Assembly (NCBI GenBank): GCA_947447005.1
Contig: CANFHO010000018.1
Span: 1-36,755, forward strand
Direction: 5' to 3'
Source: Chitinophagaceae bacterium
Lineage (GTDB): Bacteria > Bacteroidota > Bacteroidia > Chitinophagales > Chitinophagaceae
DNA: 36,755 nt
Shown: in pieces, positions 15,874 to 24,734 of the stretch
Numbering within the stretch: the stretch's first letter is position 1
Layout: each line of letters begins with the position of its first letter
The notes under the pieces: generated by a model
The model's input: the letters and a program-made list of their open reading frames with translations, nothing else
The model's database searches: none
What the model was told of the DNA's origin: nothing
Position numbers and translations under genes: made by a program

Positions 15874-17562
15874 TTAATGTTTTATCATCCATACTTTGGA
15901 GGCTTGGTTGCCTGCCTCGTCATAAACAACAACTTCCAGTTTATGTTCACCAGGAGTGAAATGTTCGTCTGGATAATAACTAAATCTGTTTCCTGCGGGG
16001 GAAAACATGACCCATTTCCCATCAATGGTTGCTTTGAAATTATTAATCACATGATAATTATCCGAAACACTTACTACAATGTTACGGCCAGCAGGAACAA
16101 TTCCACTTGCCGGAATATTGGCAGAAATAGTTGGCGCTGCTTGATCTTCCAACAATTGAAAATTTCCAAAATCCCGGAATGCTGCAGAAAACATATCCTT
16201 TTCCTTCAAGGCCTTTTTTACTTCAACCTTTCCACGAAAAATTCGCTTCATAACAACCCTGTCAGAATTAATCAATACCATAGGTTTATTGGGCTTGATT
16301 GCAATTTTAAAATAACTCTGAACTGGAATATATTCAGGTAGCAATTGATATATGGATGAGAGCTGATCACCCATAACCTGATACATTGCCTGGTAATTAA
16401 AATTGAATGCATCGTAAAATGCATCTTCATTGAATACAATTCGCAGCATTTCATCTTCAAAAACATTGACGTTTCCAGGGATAATTCTTTGCCCAGGACT
16501 TACAAATGATGGTTGTGAAACGCCCGTTGAAAGCACAGTAAAACTGGCATTGGTTCTATTCCCTGCTGCATCTTGCACTTCCAAATCATATGTCTGTTCT
16601 GCAGGTGTTAGCTCTATAAATTTCTTTGCAGCTGGAAGAATGTACATGTCAACATTGTAGTATGTTGGAGGGAAGAGCATTTGAAAGTAAGGGCCTCCTT
16701 TAAAGCGCATCAAATAATCAATGTGCCCATTTTGAAAACGGGTTTTATCATACCCAATATTTTCCATTTCGAAGGACGTAATAAACTCTTGATCTTTGGA
16801 AAGGATGGCTTTGTAAATGCCATATTGATTGGCAGCACCATTGATTCTGTCCAAAGCCAATACTCCAATAAATGCTTTTGTGAAAGGTAGTTCTATCACA
16901 GAAGCAGGATTATAACCCAGAGCAGTTTTGATCAACGGAACCATAATGGGAGTCTGCTCATAGATGCTTTTATCCCTATCATAAAAGGCAAGTCTGATCA
17001 ATGTTGGAGGAATATTGTCGGGCACATTGAAATCAAATTTCAAGCCATTGTAACAGTTTTCATTTTTTGTATCTCGAATTTCAAAATGCACGTGCGGACC
17101 TGCGGATGCGCCGGTATTTCCACTGTAGCCGATCATATCGCCCTTCTTCACGGGAAGAATATCCGAGGGTACATTCAAATCAATCTTCCAACTTTTTTGT
17201 TCATATTGGTTAGATCGTAAATACTGTTCAGCTGCAGGAATAAACCTGTTCATATGTGCATATAGGGTTGTCAACCCATTGGGATGTTGCACATACAATG
17301 CTCGTCCAAAGCCCCCTTCTTCTATTTTGATTCGGGAAATAAAACCATCAGCGGGAGCATAAATGGGAAGATTTTGTCGGGATTCAGTTGATAAATCAAG
17401 TCCCATATGGAAATGATTTGGCCTCATTTCACCAAAATTGGCATTAAACTTGGCCTTGATCCCCAATGGATAAGAAAAATAATGGGGGTCAAATTTGTTT
17501 TGCGCTTGGGCAAAAGAAATAAATAAGATAAAATTTAACATCAAAAAAGCCCTTCCAGTCAT
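15874..17562 (-). CDS. Secreted M23 peptidase, long form
   Basis: This is a 562-residue exported LytM/M23 peptidase. A signal peptide ends at about AQAQ (residues 18-21). The M23 domain is unusually close to the N-terminus (about 30-170), with H52xxxD56 (HMGLD), LYAHM (His103) and HVHFE (His157, His159), so the zinc site is intact. The remaining 390 residues are beta-rich and contain Ig-like stretches (DYDLEVQDAAGNRTNASF-like, and GEHKLEVVVYDEAGNQAS near the end), possibly for wall or surface binding. A TAnnTTTG element ends four bases before this ATG. If that promoter is used, the ATG at residue 8 (17541) would be the better start and still gives a good signal peptide. bcp follows. Confidence 0.85.
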   Translation of the reverse strand: MTGRAFLMLNFILFISFAQAQNKFDPHYFSYPLGIKAKFNANFGEMRPNHFHMGLDLSTESRQNLPIYAPADGFISRIKIEEGGFGRALYVQHPNGLTTLYAHMNRFIPAAEQYLRSNQYEQKSWKIDLNVPSDILPVKKGDMIGYSGNTGASAGPHVHFEIRDTKNENCYNGLKFDFNVPDNIPPTLIRLAFYDRDKSIYEQTPIMVPLIKTALGYNPASVIELPFTKAFIGVLALDRINGAANQYGIYKAILSKDQEFITSFEMENIGYDKTRFQNGHIDYLMRFKGGPYFQMLFPPTYYNVDMYILPAAKKFIELTPAEQTYDLEVQDAAGNRTNASFTVLSTGVSQPSFVSPGQRIIPGNVNVFEDEMLRIVFNEDAFYDAFNFNYQAMYQVMGDQLSSIYQLLPEYIPVQSYFKIAIKPNKPMVLINSDRVVMKRIFRGKVEVKKALKEKDMFSAAFRDFGNFQLLEDQAAPTISANIPASGIVPAGRNIVVSVSDNYHVINNFKATIDGKWVMFSPAGNRFSYYPDEHFTPGEHKLEVVVYDEAGNQASKVWMIKH

Positions 17563-17566
17563 GTTG

Positions 17567-17574
17567 CAAATCTA
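17567..17574 (-). promoter_or_regulatory. Possible -7 element for the M23-bcp unit
   Basis: On the minus strand this is TAGATTTG, an exact TAnnTTTG match, ending four bases before the first ATG of the M23 gene. Transcription from here would give a nearly leaderless mRNA for the 17562 start, or a leader of roughly 20 bases for the ATG at 17541. The nearest TTG upstream is 26 bases away, longer than usual. Confidence 0.4.
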
Positions 17575-17765
17575 ATGTTCGGAATTCATTTATCAGATTA
17601 CAATTATTCATATATGTTTAAAAATGAATGAAATGTATTTTATGGATCTATGCTTATTGGTAAAAACACATTGAAAAGCATCCAATTTCACTTTTTCACT
17701 TATTTATTTTCCGCTTCATACAACATTTCATCATGATTTGTTGTCTATAATACGAACCCTATAAG

Positions 17766-17927
17766 ATGAAAAAGATAAAGACAATACTAAATTCAGTTCT
17801 CAGATTTCTACACATTTCCAGAAAAAAACAAGTTGCACGTCTTGATGATGCAATCCAATTACCCATGAGTGGAAATCATACCATTGTTGAGGACTTTGAG
17901 ATGGCAGCCTACCATAATCAGGCTTGA
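17766..17927 (+). CDS. Possible small protein, 53 residues, unknown
   Basis: An ATG-initiated frame ends in TGA at 17925-17927. The N-terminal half is basic (MKKIKTILNSVLRFLHISRK) and could be an amphipathic helix. The C-terminal half is acidic or neutral (DDAIQLPMSGNHTIVEDFEMA). No Cys and no transmembrane helix is seen. It has the region to itself and is followed by a hairpin with a T run at 18020-18041. A sigma70-like TATAAT occurs at about 17746-17751, but a Bacteroidota-type promoter is not clear. It may be a real small gene or chance; I do not recognise the family. Confidence 0.4.
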   Translation: MKKIKTILNSVLRFLHISRKKQVARLDDAIQLPMSGNHTIVEDFEMAAYHNQA

Positions 17928-17984
17928 ATTTCCCACCAACTTTCAACATGATTGGTCATAATTCTTGTGTTGGGCAATTATTAC

Positions 17985-18015
17985 TTTAAAAAGTAAGCTT
18001 CAATACTTACCTTTG
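17985..18015 (+). promoter_or_regulatory. Promoter of carB
   Basis: TACCTTTG at 18008-18015 is an exact TAnnTTTG -7 element. TTTA at 17985-17988, one base off the TTTG -33 element, stands 19 bases upstream. The predicted transcription start is near 18020, giving a leader of about 54 bases to the carB ATG. Confidence 0.6.
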
Positions 18016-18019
18016 CGCT

Positions 18020-18041
18020 CCGGGAATATCCCGGTTTTTTT
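18020..18041 (+). terminator. Hairpin plus T run at the predicted 5' end of carB mRNA
   Basis: CCGGGA (18020-18025) pairs perfectly with TCCCGG (18029-18034) around ATA, followed by seven T (18035-18041). In form this is an intrinsic terminator, and it could end the small ORF transcript 93 bases upstream. Its left arm also coincides with the predicted carB transcription start, so it may instead form a 5'-terminal stem-loop on the carB mRNA. Confidence 0.6.
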
Positions 18042-18073
18042 GTGCCCCCAAAGCATTAAAACAAGATCAAAAC

Positions 18074-20896
18074 ATGCCAAAAGATTTATCCATTCGTTCG
18101 GTCCTCATTATCGGTTCAGGCCCTATTGTTATTGGTCAGGCCTGCGAGTTTGATTATTCAGGTTCACAATCAGCCAGAAGCATTCGTGAAGAAGGGGTAA
18201 AAGTGATTCTGATCAACTCCAATCCTGCAACCATTATGACAGATCCAATGATGGCTGACAGGGTATATTTATTACCATTGAAAGTGGAAAGTATTGAACA
18301 GATTCTACAAGAAAATGAAATTGATGCGGTATTGCCAACCATGGGTGGACAAACTGCATTGAATCTTGCAAAGGAAGCTGAGGAATTGGGAATCTGGAAA
18401 AAATACAACGTCAGACTTATAGGCGTAGATATTAAGGCAATTGATAAGGCAGAAGACAGAGAATTGTTCAGACAATGGATGATTCGCCTTGGAGTGCCTG
18501 TTGCAACAGCAAAAACCGCCAACTCCTTCCTTGAAGGAAAGGAATTTGCACAAGAAATTGGATTCCCATTGGTCATTCGACCATCCTTTACCCTCGGTGG
18601 AACAGGTGGTGGATTTGTACATAGCAAGGAATTTTTGGATGAAGCATTGAATCGCGGATTGAATGCGTCGCCCATTCATGAGGTTTTGGTTGAAAAGGCT
18701 GTTTTGGGATGGAAGGAATTTGAGCTTGAATTGCTGAGAGACATGAATGACAATGTGGCCATCATTTGTACAGTAGAAAATTTTGACCCGATGGGTGTAC
18801 ATACCGGTGATTCAATCACCGTTGCACCCGCGATGACGCTCAGTGATACTGCTTTTCAATTGATGCGCAATACCGCCATCATGATGATGCGCGATCTTGG
18901 AAACTTTGCAGGTGGTTGTAACGTACAATTTGCGCTCAATCCAGTAACAGAAGAAATCATTGCCATTGAAATCAACCCACGTGTGAGTCGCTCTTCAGCA
19001 CTTGCATCCAAAGCAACAGGATATCCCATCGCCAAGATTGCTGCTAAACTAGCACTAGGATATTCACTGGATGAACTGAAAAATCAAATTACTAAAACAA
19101 CCTCCGCATATTTTGAGCCCGCACTGGATTATGTGATTGTTAAGGTTCCGAGATGGAACTTTGATAAATTCAAAGGTGCAAATGATACACTTGGTCTTCA
19201 AATGAAATCTGTTGGCGAAGTGATGTCTATTGGAAGAAGCTTCACAGAAGCGATTCAAAAGGCATGTCAAAGTTTAGAAAACAATGCAGTTGGTCTTGGC
19301 TATTATGGCAAAAGCATGATGCATGCAGATGAATTGGTTGAATACCTGAAAGTTCCAAAATGGGACAGGATATTCCGAATCAAGGATGCCCTGATGATGG
19401 GCATCAGTGTAAAAACAGTTTGTCAGGCTACACTTATCGATCGTTGGTTCATCTATGAAATCCAAAAGATAGTTGATATCGAGAAGGAAATTGCAAAATA
19501 TAAAATGGATAACCTTCCATTGGATCTGATCAAGAAAGCCAAACAACATGGCTTTAGCGATGATCAGATTTGTAAAATCATGCAGGATGGTACAGAAGAT
19601 GCACTGTATGAAAAAAGAAAAGCAGCTGGAATTACCCGTGTTTATAAAATGGTTGATACCTGTTCAGCAGAATTTGAGGCAAAGACTCCTTATTTCTATA
19701 GCAGCTTTGAGAACAATGGAACCAATGAGAGTAAGGTAAGCGATAAGAAGAAAATCATTGTATTGGGTTCTGGTCCAAACAGGATTGGACAAGGAATTGA
19801 ATTTGACTATTGTTGCGTACATGGACTCCTTGCAATTAAGGAATGTGGATACGAAGCCATCATGGTGAATTGCAATCCAGAGACGGTTTCAACAGATTTC
19901 GACATTGCAGATAAACTGTATTTCGAACCTGTATTCTGGGAACATCTTTGGGAACTCATTGAGCATGAAAAGCCAGAAGGTGTAATAGTTCAATTGGGCG
20001 GACAAACAGCATTGAAACTTGCAGAGAAACTTCATCATAAAGGCATCAAAATTATTGGTACTTCATATGATAATATGGATATAGCAGAAGATCGTGGCAG
20101 GTTCAGTGATATGTTGAAAAGCCTCGATATACCTTATCCAGAATATGGCACCGCTTATGACGTTGATGATGCAGTTGAAGTAGCAAACAAAGTAGGTTAT
20201 CCAGTCTTGGTAAGACCTTCGTATGTACTTGGCGGACAAAGGATGCGTATTGTCATCAACGATGAGGAAGTTGAAAAAGCAGTGGTAAGTCTTCTAAAAC
20301 ACATTCCAGGCAATAAGATCTTGATTGATCATTTCTTGGATAGGTGCCAGGAAGCAGAGATTGATGGAATCTTTGATGGTGAGAATTTTCATGTAATGGG
20401 TGTTATGGAACATATTGAGCCTGCTGGTATTCATAGTGGAGACAGCAATGCCGTATTGCCGGCCTTCAACCTTACACCCCTGGAAGTAACTACCATGGAG
20501 CACTATGCAGAAAAAATTGCCAGGGCTCTTGATATCAGAGGATTGATCAATATTCAGTTCGCCATCAAAAATGGCCAGGTGTATGTAATTGAGGCAAACC
20601 CGCGCGCATCCAGAACAACACCATTTATTGCAAAAGCATATCAAATTCCTTATCTGAACATTGCTACGAAAGTAATGATGGGCACACATAAACTCACAGA
20701 CTTCACCTACGAGAAAAAACTGGAAGGTTTTGCCATTAAAGAACCCGTATTCAGTTTTGATAAATTCCCAGGCGTGAACAAGGAGTTAGGCCCTGAAATG
20801 AAATCAACTGGTGAAGCAATCCGATTTATCAAAGACCTGAAAGACCCGTATTTCAGGAACTTGTATAAGGAAAGAAGTATGCATCTCAGTAAGTAA
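18074..20896 (+). CDS. carB: Carbamoyl-phosphate synthase large subunit, no allosteric domain
   Basis: CarB makes carbamoyl phosphate from ammonia (delivered by CarA), bicarbonate and 2 ATP, for arginine and pyrimidine synthesis. Both ATP-grasp halves are present: N-terminal IGSGPIVIGQACEFDYSGSQ and GGTGGGFVH, and the second half beginning IVLGSGPNRIGQGIEFDY (about residue 562) with VRPSYVLGGQRM. The two halves show the family's internal duplication. The protein has 940 residues against about 1073 in E. coli. It stops roughly 30 residues after GPEMKSTGE, where the MGS-like allosteric domain would begin. There is no frameshift: the stop is clean and another gene follows. I recall CarB of about 940-950 residues from other Bacteroidota, so this may be lineage-typical. 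carA is not in the window. Confidence 0.95.
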   Translation: MPKDLSIRSVLIIGSGPIVIGQACEFDYSGSQSARSIREEGVKVILINSNPATIMTDPMMADRVYLLPLKVESIEQILQENEIDAVLPTMGGQTALNLAKEAEELGIWKKYNVRLIGVDIKAIDKAEDRELFRQWMIRLGVPVATAKTANSFLEGKEFAQEIGFPLVIRPSFTLGGTGGGFVHSKEFLDEALNRGLNASPIHEVLVEKAVLGWKEFELELLRDMNDNVAIICTVENFDPMGVHTGDSITVAPAMTLSDTAFQLMRNTAIMMMRDLGNFAGGCNVQFALNPVTEEIIAIEINPRVSRSSALASKATGYPIAKIAAKLALGYSLDELKNQITKTTSAYFEPALDYVIVKVPRWNFDKFKGANDTLGLQMKSVGEVMSIGRSFTEAIQKACQSLENNAVGLGYYGKSMMHADELVEYLKVPKWDRIFRIKDALMMGISVKTVCQATLIDRWFIYEIQKIVDIEKEIAKYKMDNLPLDLIKKAKQHGFSDDQICKIMQDGTEDALYEKRKAAGITRVYKMVDTCSAEFEAKTPYFYSSFENNGTNESKVSDKKKIIVLGSGPNRIGQGIEFDYCCVHGLLAIKECGYEAIMVNCNPETVSTDFDIADKLYFEPVFWEHLWELIEHEKPEGVIVQLGGQTALKLAEKLHHKGIKIIGTSYDNMDIAEDRGRFSDMLKSLDIPYPEYGTAYDVDDAVEVANKVGYPVLVRPSYVLGGQRMRIVINDEEVEKAVVSLLKHIPGNKILIDHFLDRCQEAEIDGIFDGENFHVMGVMEHIEPAGIHSGDSNAVLPAFNLTPLEVTTMEHYAEKIARALDIRGLINIQFAIKNGQVYVIEANPRASRTTPFIAKAYQIPYLNIATKVMMGTHKLTDFTYEKKLEGFAIKEPVFSFDKFPGVNKELGPEMKSTGEAIRFIKDLKDPYFRNLYKERSMHLSK

Positions 20897-20947
20897 GATT
20901 AACATATATCATTGAAACAAAAGACAAGCTCTTCATACCTTCGCAGA

Positions 20948-23449
20948 ATGAAGGGAAAATCACTCTTTTTCATACTTTCATTGCTGTTTTTATCCGCAAT
21001 AAACCCTTCCCTAGCCCAAGTCAAACAGGTATTAGGTGTAATCAGGGATACCCATTCTGATGAAACAATTCCTTTTGCATCGATTCGATTTGCACATTCA
21101 ACTTTTGGTAAACTGAGCGATTCTGCGGGCACATTTCATATTACACTTAAAAATTGGCTAAGTGACACGCTCATCATTTCATACGCAGGTTTTGATGATA
21201 ATATCATTGTACTTGACACTAGCTTGGACAAGATTGTGCTCCAGATTAAAATGGAAAGAAAAAAATCTGACAATGAAGTTATCGTTAAAGGGAAATATGG
21301 CAGAGGGTATCTCCTTTGGAGGAAGGTGGTAAGAAATAAAGATAAAAATGATAGAAGCAGGTTCCATAGTTACGCATATGAATTATACAATAAACTGGAA
21401 ATTGATCTTAATAATGTCAATTTGGAAAAAATGCAGAAAAGCATTCTTCCTCCAAAACCCTTTAAGTTTATTCTGAATAATGTTGATACAACATCTGAAA
21501 AAGAACCGTTTCTTCCTGTCTATTTAATTGAAAATATTTCTGATTATTATACCCAAAAAGATCCTCATAAAAGCAGGGAAGTAATTCGTGCCAGCAAAAC
21601 AATTGGATTGAAAAATGAAAGTGTTTCTAAATTTCTGGGTGGCATGTATCAGAACATTAATGTTTACAAGAATTTCATTCCTGTATTTGACAGGCAATAC
21701 GTAAGCCCTATCAGCAATGACGGGGATCTGTATTACAATTACAAATTGCCAGACACACAATATGTTGCAGGAAGAAAATTTTTCCATTTGGTATTCTTTC
21801 CGAAAAGAAAGGGAGAAAGTACATTTCAGGGAGATGCATGGATTGCAGACTCAAGCTATGCTGTTCAAAAAATGAATCTTCAGGTATCCCCTGGTTCCAA
21901 TATCAATTTCATTGACAAACTCAGCTTGGTTCAGGAATATCAACTTGTAAAAGATAGTGTATGGTTCCTGTCGAAAGACAAGTTTATCGCAAATTTCAAT
22001 CTCACCGGAAAGAAGAACCTGAGTTTGATTGGAAGAAAAACCACCACATACTCTAAAGTATTGTTGAATGGAGAAGCCCTACCCCCATCTATCAGCCTAG
22101 AAGTGATGGACGACAAGAGGAAGGAAATGGTCATTGTTTCAAATGATGCCATGGAGAAAGCAGATAGCTTTTGGCAGATCAACAGACATGAGGAACTCAA
22201 CAAAAACGAATCGAACTTTTACAAGATGGCAGATACCCTCTTAAAAATGCCAGCATTCGAAAAATATTCTGATTGGTTGAGGTTTATTGGAACAGGCTAC
22301 AGATATGTAGGCAATTATGAAATTGGGCCTTGGATGAATTGGATTAGCAGCAACAGTTATGAAGGATTTAGAATGCGATTTGATCTTGGCACAAATTATC
22401 ACTTCAATAAAAACATTTATCTCTCTTCTTACCTTGCGTATGGTTCCAAGGATCATAAAATGAAAGGCAAATTGGAAGCGTTGTACATGATTGGTAAAAA
22501 CCCGAGAAGCAGTCTGCGTTTCACCTATAAGAACGACATGGATTATGGGCAGACATACTATGACGAAATTGGATACGACAATTTATTTGCCCTGATGTTC
22601 CGCAAAGCAGAGGTTCCCATTAAGTTGATCAGAGTTGAACAACAAAAAATAGAGTATTTCAAAGAATGGAAAGGTGGACTTTCATTCACCATGAACATTG
22701 GAAGAAAGCTTTATACGCCCGTAAAAAACCTGCCTGACAAGACGGATTTTGCATCGCCCATTTCAGGAAACTTCAATGACTTTCTTGTTAGCACAAAACT
22801 ACGTTTTGCATATTTGGAAAAATTCTTACAGGATGATTTTTTCAGAACAAGCTTAGGAAGTGATTATCCTGTTGTGGAATTAACCTATGCAAAAGGCTTA
22901 AAGGGAATTCTTAACAGCGGATACAACTATTCAAAAATTGGTTTCAGCGTAAGTGATTATTTAAAGATTCCTCCAGCAGGAAGCATTTATGTGAACGCTT
23001 ATACAGGCCGTGTATTCGGAACACTTCCCTACATGCTTTTGAATGTAGCCCCTGGAAATGAAATTTATTATTACAACAAGTATGCCTTTAACTTAATGAA
23101 CAGGTTTGAATACTTGTCAGACAACTATGTCGGATTTAATTTTGAACATACCATTGGAAGTGGCTTATTCAGACTAATACCTCAAAACAGGTATTTAAAA
23201 CTGCGTCAATTCTGGAATGCAAAAATGTTGTGGGGAAATTTAAGTTCTCAGAACAAGGCATTGAACCTACAAAATGGAATGCCATTTACAACATTAAATG
23301 GGAAAACTTATATGGAAGTTGGAACTGGGGTTGACAATATTTTGAGGTTCTTCAGGATTGATTTTGTTTGGCGATTGTCGCCAAAACCCTTCCCTATTGA
23401 GAGATACAAGCAATTTGGCATGTTTGCAAGCTTCCGCTTTACATTCTAA
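20948..23449 (+). CDS. DUF5686-family outer-membrane protein with CarboxypepD_reg-like domain
   Basis: This is an 833-residue exported protein. The signal peptide is MKGKSLFFILSLLFLSAINP with likely cleavage before Gln24. Residues about 27-110 form a carboxypeptidase-regulatory-like (CarbopepD_reg_2) beta domain (VLGVIRDTHSDETIPFASIRF, read as two parts; DSAGTFHI). The rest is a beta-rich region of the DUF5686 type ending in FASFRFTF, an aromatic C-terminus as in outer-membrane barrels. It has no TonB box or plug domain that I can see, so it is not a SusC-like receptor. The frame opens further upstream at a TTG, but the ATG at 20948 directly precedes the signal peptide. It overlaps the 3' end of the opposing aminotransferase by 11 bases. 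Confidence 0.82.
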   Translation: MKGKSLFFILSLLFLSAINPSLAQVKQVLGVIRDTHSDETIPFASIRFAHSTFGKLSDSAGTFHITLKNWLSDTLIISYAGFDDNIIVLDTSLDKIVLQIKMERKKSDNEVIVKGKYGRGYLLWRKVVRNKDKNDRSRFHSYAYELYNKLEIDLNNVNLEKMQKSILPPKPFKFILNNVDTTSEKEPFLPVYLIENISDYYTQKDPHKSREVIRASKTIGLKNESVSKFLGGMYQNINVYKNFIPVFDRQYVSPISNDGDLYYNYKLPDTQYVAGRKFFHLVFFPKRKGESTFQGDAWIADSSYAVQKMNLQVSPGSNINFIDKLSLVQEYQLVKDSVWFLSKDKFIANFNLTGKKNLSLIGRKTTTYSKVLLNGEALPPSISLEVMDDKRKEMVIVSNDAMEKADSFWQINRHEELNKNESNFYKMADTLLKMPAFEKYSDWLRFIGTGYRYVGNYEIGPWMNWISSNSYEGFRMRFDLGTNYHFNKNIYLSSYLAYGSKDHKMKGKLEALYMIGKNPRSSLRFTYKNDMDYGQTYYDEIGYDNLFALMFRKAEVPIKLIRVEQQKIEYFKEWKGGLSFTMNIGRKLYTPVKNLPDKTDFASPISGNFNDFLVSTKLRFAYLEKFLQDDFFRTSLGSDYPVVELTYAKGLKGILNSGYNYSKIGFSVSDYLKIPPAGSIYVNAYTGRVFGTLPYMLLNVAPGNEIYYYNKYAFNLMNRFEYLSDNYVGFNFEHTIGSGLFRLIPQNRYLKLRQFWNAKMLWGNLSSQNKALNLQNGMPFTTLNGKTYMEVGTGVDNILRFFRIDFVWRLSPKPFPIERYKQFGMFASFRFTF

Positions 23450-24638
23450 TTTCTGATTGCACCAAATCACAACACTTCAGGATGATTTTGCATGCTGCCA
23501 TGATTTCTTCATCCGTTATAATCAATGGTGGTGCTAGACGCATGCAATGAGCAGCGAACAAAAACCAATCTGTAAATACACCATGTTCAATACACAGATC
23601 AATTACTCTTTTATTGATTTCAAAAGAATCAAATTCAATGGACATGAGCATTCCAGCTGACCTAAAAGATTTGATCAAAGGATGTACCAATATCTTTTCA
23701 AACAGGAATCTCTTCGACTCCACATGTGATATCAGTTTTTCATCAATCAAAAAGTTCATGGCCGCAAGTCCGGCTGCACAGCATACAGGATGTCCTCCAA
23801 ATGTAGTAATATGACCCAATACTGGGTCGGTAGCCAATTGCATCATATTTGACCTTGAGGAAACAAATGCGCCTAATGGCATTCCTCCTCCAATGGCTTT
23901 TCCCAAGAGAATTACATCTGGGATGATATTAAATTTTTCACAAACGAAAAGCTGACCTGTTCGTCCGAAACCAGTTTGGATTTCATCAACAATCAACATA
24001 GCTCCAACATCTGTACATTTTTTACGCAAAGCTTTTACCCACTCAAAAGAGGGTGTTATGACTCCCCTTTCAGCCTGAATCAATTCAACAACAACGCAAG
24101 CTGTTTGTGTATCTATTTGATTGAGCTCATCCATAACCCCATGTTGAAGGTGATAGACGTCTGGAAGTAAAGGCCGAAAGGCATTACGCCAATACTCTGC
24201 ACCCATGATACTCAATGCCCCTTGTGTAGAGCCATGGTAAGATTCATTGAATGCAATGATTTTGGTTCTGCCTGTAACACGCTTTGCCAGCTTCATGGCA
24301 CCTTCAACGGCTTCTGCACCAGAATTGGTGAAATACACTGCATCCAATGTGGCAGGAAGATGCGCAGCAAGCTTTGTAGCAAATTGAACCTGTGGAGATT
24401 CAACCATCTCACCATAAACCATGATATGCATATATTTATCAACCTGATTCTTGATGGCTTCAACCACCCTGGGGTTTCGGTGACCAACATTGCATACACT
24501 GATTCCACTGATCAGATCAATCAATTCCTTACCATGTGCATCCCACATTTTACAACCTTCTGCCTCAACGACTTCGATAGCCAGGGGTGCAGAAGAAGTT
24601 TGTGCAACATGACGCAGGAAAAGTTCTCTTTGGTTCAT
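23439..24638 (-). CDS. Class-III PLP-dependent aminotransferase
   Basis: This is a 399-residue fold-type I aminotransferase of the acetylornithine/ornithine/4-aminobutyrate group. Visible are SGAEA (106-110) for phosphate binding, the ESYHGST segment, DEIQTGFGRTG (218-228) with the pyridine-binding Asp218, and the Schiff-base Lys247 in LLGKAIGGGMPLGAF. The length is normal. Neighbours do not show the substrate: no arginine, lysine or GABA genes lie beside it. It is divergent from the gamma-carbonic anhydrase gene, and its 3' end overlaps the DUF5686 gene by 11 bases in the opposite direction. Confidence 0.9.
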   Translation of the reverse strand: MNQRELFLRHVAQTSSAPLAIEVVEAEGCKMWDAHGKELIDLISGISVCNVGHRNPRVVEAIKNQVDKYMHIMVYGEMVESPQVQFATKLAAHLPATLDAVYFTNSGAEAVEGAMKLAKRVTGRTKIIAFNESYHGSTQGALSIMGAEYWRNAFRPLLPDVYHLQHGVMDELNQIDTQTACVVVELIQAERGVITPSFEWVKALRKKCTDVGAMLIVDEIQTGFGRTGQLFVCEKFNIIPDVILLGKAIGGGMPLGAFVSSRSNMMQLATDPVLGHITTFGGHPVCCAAGLAAMNFLIDEKLISHVESKRFLFEKILVHPLIKSFRSAGMLMSIEFDSFEINKRVIDLCIEHGVFTDWFLFAAHCMRLAPPLIITDEEIMAACKIILKCCDLVQSEIRM

Positions 24639-24734
24639 TCATGCAAATTTCGATAATTTTTTCCTAAACCTTGTCAGATCTTGAATACCTGAATAGTGCA
24701 TTTCAACGAATGCAATATCTTTAAACAAAAAAAG

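Larger units (their letters stand above)
17563..18073. other. Longest gene-poor stretch, between M23 peptidase and carB
   Basis: These 511 bases are AT-rich. They hold the leftward M23 promoter candidate at the left edge, a possible 53-codon ORF (17766-17927, plus strand), and a promoter plus hairpin ahead of carB (17985-18041). I see no tRNA, no long repeat and no recognisable riboswitch. About 190 bases (17575-17765) have no feature I can assign. Confidence 0.6.

Noticed and set aside
18020-18041. Pyrimidine riboswitch or PyrR-type attenuator before carB
   Set aside because: The leader is only about 54 bases, with a single hairpin and no alternative antiterminator or PyrR-binding motif that I can see.
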